This document shows positions 8,600-15,351 of a stretch of 17,699 nt of DNA, piece by piece. Numbering within the stretch: position 1 is the first letter of the stretch; each line of letters opens with the position of its first letter. Origin of the DNA: Clostridia bacterium (GTDB taxonomy: Bacteria; UBA6262; WVXT01); contig DAOVHK010000019.1 in NCBI GenBank assembly GCA_030671905.1, forward strand, positions 1-17,699, read 5' to 3'. The position numbers were made by a program, and so were the translations under genes. The notes beneath the pieces are model-generated. The model made no database searches. It was not told the DNA's origin and saw only the letters and a list, made by a program, of their open reading frames with translations.

Positions 8600-8640
8600 G
8601 ACACAAAGTGTCATTGCGAACGAAGTGAAGCAATCTCGTT
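8600..8640 (+). repeat. Dispersed palindromic repeat of the GTCATTGCGA..GAAGCAATCTC type
   Basis: Immediately after the glyS stop lies a perfect hairpin GACAC-aaa-GTGTC (8600-8612). It merges into TGTCATTGCGAACGAAGTG and AAGCAATCTCG, with an internal ATTGC (8613-8617) / GCAAT (8630-8634) stem. This arrangement is a dispersed repeat I recognise from many bacterial genomes, usually between genes and of unknown function. It is non-coding and too weak in U-run to be a convincing terminator. Confidence 0.65.
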
Positions 8641-8666
8641 ATTATTATAAAAGGAGGTAGGTTTAG

Positions 8667-11414
8667 ATGGCAGGAAAATATGTGTATTTCTTTGGTGAAG
8701 GCAAAGCAGACGGAAAGGCGAAAATGAAAAATCTTCTGGGAGGGAAAGGCTCTAATCTGGCGGAGATGACCAATTTGGGAATTCGAGTGCCAGCCGGCTT
8801 TACCATTTCCACAGAAGTTTGCACAATATACTATGAAAAGAACGGAAGATTCCCTGAAGGATTAGAAAAAGAAGTAGAGAATAATTTGAAGAAAGTAGAA
8901 AAAGCAATGGGAGCAAAGTTTGGAGATACAGAGAATCCTCTCCTGGTTTCAGTGCGTAGCGGTGCTCGGGTTTCTATGCCCGGAATGATGGATACAGTTC
9001 TAAATTTAGGATTAAATGATAAAACTATTAAAGGGTTGATTAAGCAGTCAGGAAACAAGCGCTTTGCATACGATTGCTATCGTCGTCTTGTGCAGATGTA
9101 TGGTGATGTGGTCTTGGGGTTGAAGCCAGAGGGAAAAGAAGAAGACCCCTTCGAAGTTTTACTTGATAAGAAGAAGAAAGAAAGAGGAGTGAAACTGGAC
9201 ACAGAACTCAATGCACAGGACTTGGAAGATTTAGTCAAAGAGTTTAAGGTATTGATAAAGAAAAGGAAAGGGGTCGATTTTCCCGATGCTCCCCGGCAAC
9301 AGCTATGGGGAGCTATTGCTGCTGTGTTTGGCTCTTGGAACACCAAGAGGGCAGTTGAGTATAGGAGAATAAACAAGATTCCCTCTCACTGGGGGACTGC
9401 AATAAACGTGCAAACCATGGTCTATGGGAATTTAGGAGAGGATTCGGGGACCGGTGTAGCATTCACTCGCGATCCTGCTACAGGTGATAAGAGGTTTTAT
9501 GGAGAGTATCTTCTCAATGCTCAGGGAGAAGACGTGGTTGCTGGAATTAGAACCCCCCAGCCCATAAATAAATTGGGAAAGAAAGACAAGGATTTGATTT
9601 CTTTAGAAGAGGTAATGCCCAAAGTATACAAGGAACTAGAGGGCATCTACCAGAAAATAGAACACCACTATAAAGATATGCAAGATATTGAGTTCACTAT
9701 TCAAAAGGGAAAACTATATCTACTACAGACACGGACAGGGAAGAGGACTGGTTTTGCCGCTGTAAGAATTGCGGTGGAGATGGTGGAAGAGGGACTAATA
9801 GATAAGGAGACAGCTCTTATGAGGGTGGAGCCAGGCCAACTGATCCAGCTTCTATCTCCTATTTTTGGACGCAAGGAGAAAGAAGAGGCAATTGGAGACA
9901 GTAACCTTCTTTCACGGGGTTTAAATGCAAGCCCGGGAGCAGCTTCCGGCAAGGTGGTATTTGCTGCTGATGAGGCAGTGACTATGACAAATTCTGGTGA
10001 GGAAGTCATATTGGTCCGTCTGGAGACCTCTCCAGAAGATATTCAGGGGATAAATGTGGCTCAGGGTATCCTCACTGCTCGTGGGGGGGCAACTTCTCAC
10101 GCAGCTGTTGTGGCCAGAGGAATGGGTAAACCCTGTGTAGTCGGCTGCGGGGCAATAAATATCGATTACCAGAAGAAGAAATTTTCAGTGAATGGAAGAG
10201 TCGTAAAGCAGGGAGATTACATTTCCATAGATGGTACCACGGGAGAGGTTATCCAGGGCAAAATGTCCACCCATCCTTCAGAGATTGCACAGGTGCTTAT
10301 TGACCAGACTATAAAAAAAGAAGATTCTCTAATTTTTCAGCATTTCTCTAAACTTATGCAGTGGGCCGACAGCATCCGCAGGCTGGGAGTGAGAACCAAT
10401 GCCGATACACCTAAAGATTCTAAGGCAGCTCGCAATTTTGGTGCTGAGGGGATTGGACTCTGCCGTACGGAACATATGTTCTTTGAAGAAGATAGAATAG
10501 ATGCTATGCGGGAGATGATTGTAGCAGATGACATTGAAGGAAGAAAAAAAGCACTGGCGAAACTTCTGTCCATGCAAAGGCAGGATTTTACAGAGATTTT
10601 CAAGGCAATGCACGATTTGCCTGTAATTATAAGAACGCTCGACCCTCCTTTACACGAGTTCCTGCCTCATACGGATAAAGAGATAAAGAATCTCGCTAAT
10701 AAAATGAATGTTCCCTATGAAAAACTCCAAGCCAAAGTCATCAGCCTTCACGAGATGAATCCTATGTTGGGACACCGCGGATGCAGATTGGGGATTACTT
10801 ATCCTGAAATTACTGAAATGCAGGCACGGGCAATATTTGAAGCAGCCTGTGAAGTGGATAAACAAGGGATAAAGGTTATTCCTGAAGTGATGATTCCTCT
10901 GATAGGAGATGTGAATGAATTTGTTAATCAGAAGAGAGTGGTGATGAAGGTAGCCGAAGAAGTAATGGACAAGTATGGAGTTAAACTTAAATTTTTGGTA
11001 GGCACGATGATTGAGATTCCCAGGGCCTGCCTCACTGCTGATGAAATTTCTAAAGAAGCAGAGTTCTTCTCCTTCGGAACAAACGATCTCACTCAGTTGT
11101 GTTTTGGATTTAGCCGAGACGATGCGGAGAAATTCCTTGCAGAATATATGGAACGGGGAATTTTGAAAGACCCTCCTTTCCACACGCTCGACCAGAAAGG
11201 CGTGGGAGAGCTGATGAAAGTGGCGATTGAGAAAGGAAGAAAGGGCCGACCAGATTTAGAAGTAGGCATTTGCGGTGAGCACGGAGGAGACCCCCAATCA
11301 GTAAAATTCTGCCATCGGGCAGGAATGGATTACGTCAGCTGTTCACCTTATAGAGTGCCCGTTGCCCGCCTTGCCGCTGCCCAGGCAGTCCTGGAAGAAA
11401 AGAAAATTTCATAG
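8667..11414 (+). CDS. ppdK: Pyruvate, phosphate dikinase
   Basis: Pyruvate phosphate dikinase (915 residues) interconverts pyruvate + ATP + Pi with PEP + AMP + PPi, and in anaerobes often serves PPi-linked glycolysis or gluconeogenesis. The N-terminal ATP-grasp region carries GGKGSNLAEMTNLGIRVPAG and 'SGARVSMPGMMDTVLNLGLN'. The swivelling phosphohistidine domain has TARGGATSHAAVVARGMGKP with catalytic His at about residue 478. The C-terminal PEP/pyruvate barrel carries 'GTMIEIPRA', 'FSFGTNDLTQ' and 'GICGEHGGDP' with the active-site Cys at about residue 869. A strong AAGGAGG at 8651-8657 precedes the ATG by 9 nt. The gene ends with tandem stops (TAG TAA). It is the last conserved gene of the block, and the accessory region begins right behind it. 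Confidence 0.97.
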   Translation: MAGKYVYFFGEGKADGKAKMKNLLGGKGSNLAEMTNLGIRVPAGFTISTEVCTIYYEKNGRFPEGLEKEVENNLKKVEKAMGAKFGDTENPLLVSVRSGARVSMPGMMDTVLNLGLNDKTIKGLIKQSGNKRFAYDCYRRLVQMYGDVVLGLKPEGKEEDPFEVLLDKKKKERGVKLDTELNAQDLEDLVKEFKVLIKKRKGVDFPDAPRQQLWGAIAAVFGSWNTKRAVEYRRINKIPSHWGTAINVQTMVYGNLGEDSGTGVAFTRDPATGDKRFYGEYLLNAQGEDVVAGIRTPQPINKLGKKDKDLISLEEVMPKVYKELEGIYQKIEHHYKDMQDIEFTIQKGKLYLLQTRTGKRTGFAAVRIAVEMVEEGLIDKETALMRVEPGQLIQLLSPIFGRKEKEEAIGDSNLLSRGLNASPGAASGKVVFAADEAVTMTNSGEEVILVRLETSPEDIQGINVAQGILTARGGATSHAAVVARGMGKPCVVGCGAINIDYQKKKFSVNGRVVKQGDYISIDGTTGEVIQGKMSTHPSEIAQVLIDQTIKKEDSLIFQHFSKLMQWADSIRRLGVRTNADTPKDSKAARNFGAEGIGLCRTEHMFFEEDRIDAMREMIVADDIEGRKKALAKLLSMQRQDFTEIFKAMHDLPVIIRTLDPPLHEFLPHTDKEIKNLANKMNVPYEKLQAKVISLHEMNPMLGHRGCRLGITYPEITEMQARAIFEAACEVDKQGIKVIPEVMIPLIGDVNEFVNQKRVVMKVAEEVMDKYGVKLKFLVGTMIEIPRACLTADEISKEAEFFSFGTNDLTQLCFGFSRDDAEKFLAEYMERGILKDPPFHTLDQKGVGELMKVAIEKGRKGRPDLEVGICGEHGGDPQSVKFCHRAGMDYVSCSPYRVPVARLAAAQAVLEEKKIS

Positions 11415-11430
11415 TAATTGACTCGCAGTA

Positions 11431-11497
11431 GTAAGTCAGTTATACCTTATAAAAAGGACTACGCATATCAATTTGTCTTACGAGGCAGTTTATAATT
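11431..11497 (+). repeat. Cassette-boundary repeat, copy 1 (peptide-tail-encoding)
   Basis: This is the first of three related sequences (others at 13581 and 14592). It matches copy 2 at 56 of 67 positions. In one frame (codons from 11433 to the TAA at 11493-11495) it reads SVIPYKKDYAYQFVLRGSL-stop. Differences among the three copies concentrate at third codon positions, so it looks like the duplicated 3' end of a coding gene rather than a random repeat. It lies 17 nt after ppdK and about 140 nt before the next gene. No start codon plus ribosome-binding site makes it a convincing independent gene. Confidence 0.8.
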
Positions 11498-11634
11498 AAC
11501 TTAACATAGATATCCACTAACATAAGAACCAACGCTGCCTTAATAAATATAGTAAATATCTAAAACAGAAATTTAATAAACAGTAGAAATGTTAGGCGTA
11601 ATTGGTCACAATATATATAAGAAAAGGAATTGCA

Positions 11635-12171
11635 ATGTCCAGCAGCAATAATAAAGAATCAAAGTCAGAAGATATTCAGAATATTGACAGTAAGATTGTA
11701 AAGTATCTTGAATTCCAAAACGAAATAAGAAAGGTAATAAGTACCAGTACAGCAAGCAAAGATGCTTTGGTAAATGATGTCGTTGAAGCTATCTCTAAAT
11801 TAAGCAGATCTCCAACTTTGTTGAATTTAATGTTGAATTTAATTACGTTAGGAATAATACCCATAAGGAATTATCTCAAACGAAAAAAACTTATAAAAGT
11901 TATAAAAAGCATCTTAGAGAAAATATTTAATGTTACTCTTGGTTGGTATGTAATGGACTATGAAGATCTTAAAGAGACTTGTGATTACATTGGAGGCAAG
12001 GGTTACTTTAGTCGAGAAGACCATCGACATATTTATATAGCAGTGATTCAGAAACTAAAAGAAGGTCCTATTAGAGATAAGTGTATTGACCCCAGAATAA
12101 TAGATTTCGTGAACGAAAAACTTATTTATATAAGAAGTAACTTTTTGGACTTTAAAATGAAGGAGTTATAG
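11635..12171 (+). CDS. Uncharacterised 178-aa helical protein, partner of the downstream MinD-like ATPase
   Basis: I do not recognise this family. The ATG at 11635 was chosen because AAAAGGA (11621-11627) lies 7 nt upstream; an in-frame TTG at 11602 would add 11 residues without such a site. A polar, Ser/Lys/Glu-rich N-terminus (1-20) is followed by predicted helices. A moderately hydrophobic stretch at about 61-78 (TLLNLMLNLITLGIIPI) precedes a basic patch RNYLKRKKLIK, which could be a membrane-associating or amphipathic helix. The C-terminal third (about 105-170, including GGKGYFSREDHRHIYIAV) is mixed polar and could be a small helical fold. Its stop codon is immediately adjacent to the ATG of the ATPase gene, so the pair is almost certainly co-translated and functionally linked. 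Composition is more AT-rich than the housekeeping genes. Confidence 0.8.
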   Translation: MSSSNNKESKSEDIQNIDSKIVKYLEFQNEIRKVISTSTASKDALVNDVVEAISKLSRSPTLLNLMLNLITLGIIPIRNYLKRKKLIKVIKSILEKIFNVTLGWYVMDYEDLKETCDYIGGKGYFSREDHRHIYIAVIQKLKEGPIRDKCIDPRIIDFVNEKLIYIRSNFLDFKMKEL

Positions 12172-13443
12172 ATGAAAAAGATGAACGCCGAAGATTATAA
12201 GAAACTCCAAGTGATCAGTTTCTTGAGTGGGAAAGGAGGCGCGGGTAAGACTTCAATAGCTATAGGTGTATCTTATCTTTTGAACGATGCTGGTTTTAAG
12301 GTGCTCCTGATCGACTTTGATTTTGCCACTAATGGCGCTTCATATTTCTACAAATATCTATATCGTGCTGAGACAAAAATTATTGGTATATATGAATTGA
12401 TGAATAAATGTGGGTTTGACTTGAGTAGAATATCACTTGATGATATTGATCATACCTCTCTGAAAATTAAAGAGAGACTTTACCTTGTTCCTTCAAGGGT
12501 TAATTTCTCTAAAAAATTGCCGCTCCGTGATTCTATTATTGTGAAAGAAGAGACTTTAAAGTCATTCCTCCTCTCTTTAATTGGAGCATATGAGAAGGAC
12601 TATGATTTTATTATAATTGATAACCAAGCAGGAAGTAATTTAACATCAAAAATCTCGGCCAGTGTATCGAATAAGACTATTATCGTTTCAGAACTTGATC
12701 CGATTTCTAGTGATGCAGTTGATACTTTACTTATTCAGATTGGAGATGCATTCCCAGAATATCGCCGACATCTTATAAATAAGTTAGATATTCGTGAAAG
12801 TGAAGATTACAAAAACTTGAGTACACTTTTTCAGTCCATGAATCGTTTACCTCCTTTGCCTTTTGATTTCGAGGTCAGAAGTGCTTTTGCTTCTCGACAA
12901 ATTCCTATTGATGTTAAAAAACCTACTACATTTTTAATTGCTCTATTTAATACCGTTAAAGCATTTATTCCTGAATATAAAGAACAGCTCGATAAATATG
13001 GCAAAGAGATACTCAACAGATTCAGTGAATACCAAGATAGAGTAGACTCACTTTTAACCATGAAGAAAGATTTGGAAAGGGAAATCGAGATTCTCAGAAG
13101 CAGGAGAGAAAAGAGGAAATTAAGTATTATAACGTCCATAACAGTTTTAGGTATTTATTTAGGCATAGCATTGGCAGCCTTAGGCATTACTGGAAGAATG
13201 ATATTTTTGCCAACATCCCAAGTTCTTTTTGTGGCAATAGGTGTTCTTTTATCCATGGGTAGTCTTTTTTATTTAATCGTAAGCCGTCTGCGATATAGAG
13301 AAAAGATAGAAGATATAGAAAGAAAAGAAAAGATCGAAGCTGACCTGTCGAATATAAGTAAAGAAATTGACAGGTATGAATCGTTAATGCTAACCAGAAC
13401 AAAAGAATTCTTGTTATATTTTAAAAAATCCGGGGACGATTAG
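12172..13443 (+). CDS. Membrane-anchored MinD/ParA-like P-loop ATPase with C-terminal coiled coil
   Basis: This 423-residue protein carries an N-terminal SIMIBI-class ATPase domain. The deviant Walker A is SGKGGAGKTS (signature K21, K26), followed by LLIDFDFATNG (D48/D50, Walker A') and a Walker B-like FIIIDNQAGS. The MinD-like 'PLPFDFEVRSAFASRQIP' marks the domain end. Unlike MinD or ParA it continues through a coiled coil (about 283-315), a two-helix transmembrane hairpin (about 319-341 and 347-371) and a second charged coiled coil (about 375-413), so both the ATPase and the tail should be cytosolic. The start directly abuts the previous gene's stop, with AAGGAGTT just upstream. It is not a plasmid or chromosome parA: no parB or parS is seen. 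A role in membrane-localised signalling or defence is inference. Confidence 0.87.
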   Translation: MKKMNAEDYKKLQVISFLSGKGGAGKTSIAIGVSYLLNDAGFKVLLIDFDFATNGASYFYKYLYRAETKIIGIYELMNKCGFDLSRISLDDIDHTSLKIKERLYLVPSRVNFSKKLPLRDSIIVKEETLKSFLLSLIGAYEKDYDFIIIDNQAGSNLTSKISASVSNKTIIVSELDPISSDAVDTLLIQIGDAFPEYRRHLINKLDIRESEDYKNLSTLFQSMNRLPPLPFDFEVRSAFASRQIPIDVKKPTTFLIALFNTVKAFIPEYKEQLDKYGKEILNRFSEYQDRVDSLLTMKKDLEREIEILRSRREKRKLSIITSITVLGIYLGIALAALGITGRMIFLPTSQVLFVAIGVLLSMGSLFYLIVSRLRYREKIEDIERKEKIEADLSNISKEIDRYESLMLTRTKEFLLYFKKSGDD

Positions 13444-13580
13444 AATAATTTGCTCAGCAGCGTTTAACACTGCATACCCAGACCACTTCATTCGCTTGAA
13501 TAATTTCGGCACTTCGCAAAGTCTAAAAATGTTATTTGAGATTTTGATGGCATATTGAGAAGGAAGATTGTCATAATATA

Positions 13581-13647
13581 ATAAGACAATTATGCCTTAT
13601 AAAAAGGATGCTGCATATCAGTTCGTCTTACGAGGTAGTTTATAATT
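13581..13647 (+). repeat. Cassette-boundary repeat, copy 2 (peptide-tail-encoding)
   Basis: This is the second copy of the repeat at 11431. Codons from 13583 read TIMPYKKDAAYQFVLRGSL and end with TAA at 13643-13645. Against copy 1, most changes are synonymous (GAC/GAT, CAA/CAG, TTT/TTC, GGC/GGT). An in-frame stop at 13574-13576 limits any peptide to about 22 codons. It ends the ATPase cassette and precedes the next gene group. Confidence 0.8.
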
Positions 13648-13652
13648 GGTTC

Positions 13653-13680
13653 TTGGTCTAAACGCAAAAGCAGAGACCAA
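13653..13680 (+). other. 7-bp inverted repeat (hairpin) after repeat copy 2
   Basis: TTGGTCT (13653-13659) and AGACCAA (13674-13680) form a perfect 7-bp stem around a 14-nt loop. A run of As follows on the + strand, so it is not a + strand intrinsic terminator. It could be a regulatory or recombination-site structure; nothing more can be said. Confidence 0.45.
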
Positions 13681-13769
13681 AAAACAGAACATATAATTTT
13701 TGGCTTGGGGGGTCAGGGAAGACGGAATAAAAACCCACCAAAGAGTAGTGTCAAAAAAGGAGGGAAGAA

Positions 13770-13856
13770 ATGGTTAAGAGGAGGAAGGCAAAGAAAGCAA
13801 GGAAGAAAAAGAAAGCACTTAAAAGAGGACCTGGACGGACTGGAAGAAAAAAATAA
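13770..13856 (+). CDS. Very small Lys/Arg-rich basic peptide (28 aa)
   Basis: This is a 28-codon frame from ATG 13770 to TAA 13854-13856, with a strong Shine-Dalgarno AAGGAGGGAAG directly upstream. The product begins MVKRRKAKKARKKKKALKRG and ends GPGRTGRKK. Over half the residues are Lys or Arg, and the tail is reminiscent of an AT-hook or histone-H1-like nucleic-acid-binding tail. The strong ribosome-binding site is the main evidence that it is translated. It precedes the 4-TM protein gene by 56 nt and may be co-transcribed with it. The alternative TTG-started frame at 13705-13899 overlaps in another register and lacks such a site. A chance basic frame in A/G-rich DNA cannot be excluded. Confidence 0.45.
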   Translation: MVKRRKAKKARKKKKALKRGPGRTGRKK

Positions 13857-13912
13857 CATAAGAATAGAAAAAGGACTAATTGTATTTTGGTGGCTATAAG
13901 AGGGTGTCTCGG

Positions 13913-14521
13913 ATGATGAACTTTGCTTGGTTGACTATAGAACTGGTGTTGACTTTTATAGCACCGGGATTACTTTGTATTTTATCGATAATTTGGCTGT
14001 CGAGTATAATTTTTAATTTGTATCTTTTGGAAATTTTGCTTTCTTCAGGACTTGGATTTCTAGAAGTGCTAATATTTTTTGTTTTTGCTTTGATATTTGG
14101 GTACATTATTGACATGATAGGACACTTTTCGTTTGATAAGGCCGAAGACAGATTTGCAAAAAGATTATTCAGCGATAAGCATCTTGATGAACATCTTGGT
14201 ATTACCGAGAGAGAAAAACTATATGACAAAATTATAGGTCTTTTTGACAAAAGTGCTTCTGAACGGATTTATGCTAGACGGAGTCAGACATATTTATATT
14301 ATGAATCTGCTCGAAATATCTCTATCGTATGGTGGCTCTTTGTTCCGAGTTTCTCTTTATATATAGTTGTAAAGCAGGGAAATTATTTTGGGTTTTTCTT
14401 TCTGTTCGCATTATTGCTCCAAATAGTGATGTTTTGGTACAGGTGGCAGATGCTAGAGTATTTTTATGGCTACTATATAAGGTTCGTTTTAGCCTCAGAA
14501 AAAAAGAATAGAAAAGAGTAA
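13913..14521 (+). CDS. Uncharacterised four-helix integral membrane protein
   Basis: This 202-residue protein is of unrecognised family. The start is placed at ATG 13913 (a second ATG follows at 13916) because AGAGGG lies 8 nt upstream; the longer TTG-started frame from 13880 has no such support. Layout: hydrophobic N-terminal helices at about 8-38 and 47-69, a charged cytosolic-type middle of about 65 residues (72-136; 'FDKAEDRFAKRLFSDKHLDE' then a Tyr/Arg-rich segment), then two further hydrophobic helices at about 137-153 and 159-176 and a basic tail. This 2-TM/cytosolic/2-TM plan is shared by assorted uncharacterised bacterial membrane proteins, including some membrane effectors of defence loci, but I see no diagnostic motif. 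It occupies its own unit between repeat copies 2 and 3. Confidence 0.8.
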   Translation: MMNFAWLTIELVLTFIAPGLLCILSIIWLSSIIFNLYLLEILLSSGLGFLEVLIFFVFALIFGYIIDMIGHFSFDKAEDRFAKRLFSDKHLDEHLGITEREKLYDKIIGLFDKSASERIYARRSQTYLYYESARNISIVWWLFVPSFSLYIVVKQGNYFGFFFLFALLLQIVMFWYRWQMLEYFYGYYIRFVLASEKKNRKE

Positions 14522-14591
14522 AATTTCTGCTTTTTGCCACTAGCAAGGCTATTATTTTGATTATTTATTATTGAGAGAATTACTGAAAGTA

Positions 14592-14658
14592 ATAAGACAG
14601 TTATACCTTATAAAAAGGACCACGCTTATCAGTTTGTGTTACAAGGGAGCTTCGCAGC
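14592..14658 (+). repeat. Cassette-boundary repeat, copy 3, running into a tRNA-like sequence
   Basis: This is the third copy of the repeat at 11431; its first 50 nt differ from copy 1 at only 6 positions. The frame reads TVIPYKKDHAYQFVLQGSF, then continues AAE and stops at 14663-14665. After about position 14650 the sequence departs from copies 1 and 2 and becomes tRNA-like. An open frame at 14571-14774 across this region is an artefact of the repeat and tRNA sequence. Confidence 0.78.
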
Positions 14659-14721
14659 TGAATAGGACGGAGCATCGGTTTTGTAAACCTCAGGTCGTAG
14701 GTTCGAATCCTATCGCCAGCT
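14648..14721 (+). pseudogene. tRNA-Thr(TGT)-like sequence with degenerate 5' half
   Basis: The 3' half is a good tRNA. The T arm GTAGG-TTCGAAT-CCTAT (14697-14713) is followed by the acceptor 3' strand CGCCAGC (14714-14720) and discriminator T. The anticodon loop ttTGTaa (14680-14686) would read Thr codons, but its stem has only three of five pairs. The D stem GCTG/GAGC has a mismatch, and the 5' strand AGCTTCG cannot pair with CGCCAGC (GCTGGCG expected). The 5' side merges with the preceding repeat. This looks like a tRNA 3' fragment left at an integration site, or a decayed tRNA gene. An unusual functional tRNA is less likely. Confidence 0.6.
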
Positions 14722-14870
14722 TTTCCAGTTTATTTATAAAGGGTTTTAGAAGGTTTTTAGAAAGTGGCTGTTAAAAAAAAGCAAGAGGGAAATAAGAGGG
14801 GAAAATAGATAAGGAAGAGAAAGTTTTCTCATTAGTTAAGACACATAGTAAGAAGTTAAGTATTGCATTG

Positions 14871-15272
14871 ATGTTTCTTCAATGTGTTGAAGAAACAATA
14901 AAAGATTATCTTGTAGAAGTGTATGAAATTATAAAAAAGAAATTAGGCAATCAAATACCCTTTAAATTTTCACGCAAGAGTGTAGAGAACGATTCTTTAG
15001 GAAGATTGTTAACAAAATTTAGCAAAGTCAACTCTAATAAAGACGTAATAGATAGAATCGGTCGTTTAATTAAAAACCGAAATTACTGTGCACATCGAGC
15101 TTATGTTATGATATTTAGACAAAAATTCGATAACAAATATTTATCTGACGAAATTGAGAAACTCGAAAAGATTGCTAATAATTCAAGGGAATGCTTTATT
15201 CGTTTACAGATGGAATTGAAAAAGGTTAGCGAAATTAAAAACAAATTACGAGGAAATACAATAGATAAATAA
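14871..15272 (+). CDS. Helical protein with HEPN-like R-x4-H motif
   Basis: This small (133-residue from ATG 14871), strongly helical, Lys/Glu-rich protein is of unnamed family. Its most telling feature is IKNRNYCAHRAY, where Arg (about residue 70) and His (about 75) form the R-x4-H arrangement used as the catalytic motif of HEPN ribonucleases. Those are common toxins of toxin-antitoxin and abortive-infection systems. Start uncertain: TTG 14868 and ATG 14871 both lack a ribosome-binding site, while the frame stays open to 14796. It reads sensible helix-like sequence (DKEEKVFSLVKTHSKKLSIA) from an ATA codon at 14805 placed just after GAGGGG, so the annotated start may be too short or the true start codon mutated. 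The gene precedes the 59-aa protein by about 80 nt. HEPN assignment is motif-based inference. Confidence 0.7.
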   Translation: MFLQCVEETIKDYLVEVYEIIKKKLGNQIPFKFSRKSVENDSLGRLLTKFSKVNSNKDVIDRIGRLIKNRNYCAHRAYVMIFRQKFDNKYLSDEIEKLEKIANNSRECFIRLQMELKKVSEIKNKLRGNTIDK

Positions 15273-15351
15273 AAGAAAGAGGCAGGTGAAAAATGATGGA
15301 AGAAAAATCGAAGAAGTAGGAACAAAAGGAACGAGAAGGAGGTGACGAATT

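Larger units (their letters stand above)
13444..13769 (+). other. Long intergenic stretch between the two cassettes
   Basis: This 326-bp gap holds no supportable protein gene except the peptide-tail repeat copy 2 (13581-13647) and a hairpin (13653-13680). The first 135 bp, from the ATPase stop to the repeat, show no clear terminator. An open frame starting at TTG 13705 overlaps a better-supported small gene and is not called. Confidence 0.5.

Noticed and set aside
10650..11183. 177-codon minus-strand frame opposite ppdK
   Set aside because: It is fully antisense to a conserved catalytic domain of PPDK; a shadow frame.
11473..11496. TTGTCT and TATAAT in repeat copy 1 as a promoter
   Set aside because: The spacing is only 12 nt, too short for a sigma-70-type promoter, and TATAAT is absent from copy 3.
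11499..11597. ACTTAAC ... GTTAGGC resembling integron attC core sites
   Set aside because: The heptamers match the loose consensus, but no convincing L''/L' pairing lies between them, the other cassette boundary lacks a matching GTTRRRY site, and no intI is visible.
13705..13899. 64-codon TTG-started frame rich in Gly/Lys/Arg
   Set aside because: No ribosome-binding site, and it overlaps in another register the ATG at 13770, which has a strong Shine-Dalgarno; low-complexity A/G-rich DNA opens frames by chance.
14571..14774. 67-codon frame crossing repeat copy 3 and the tRNA-like sequence
   Set aside because: Its end (QVVGSNPIASF) is the typical conceptual translation of a tRNA 3' half; not a gene.
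15294..15320. 8-codon ATG frame with a purine-rich upstream sequence
   Set aside because: Too short, with no recognisable function; possibly a remnant or leader, insufficient evidence.
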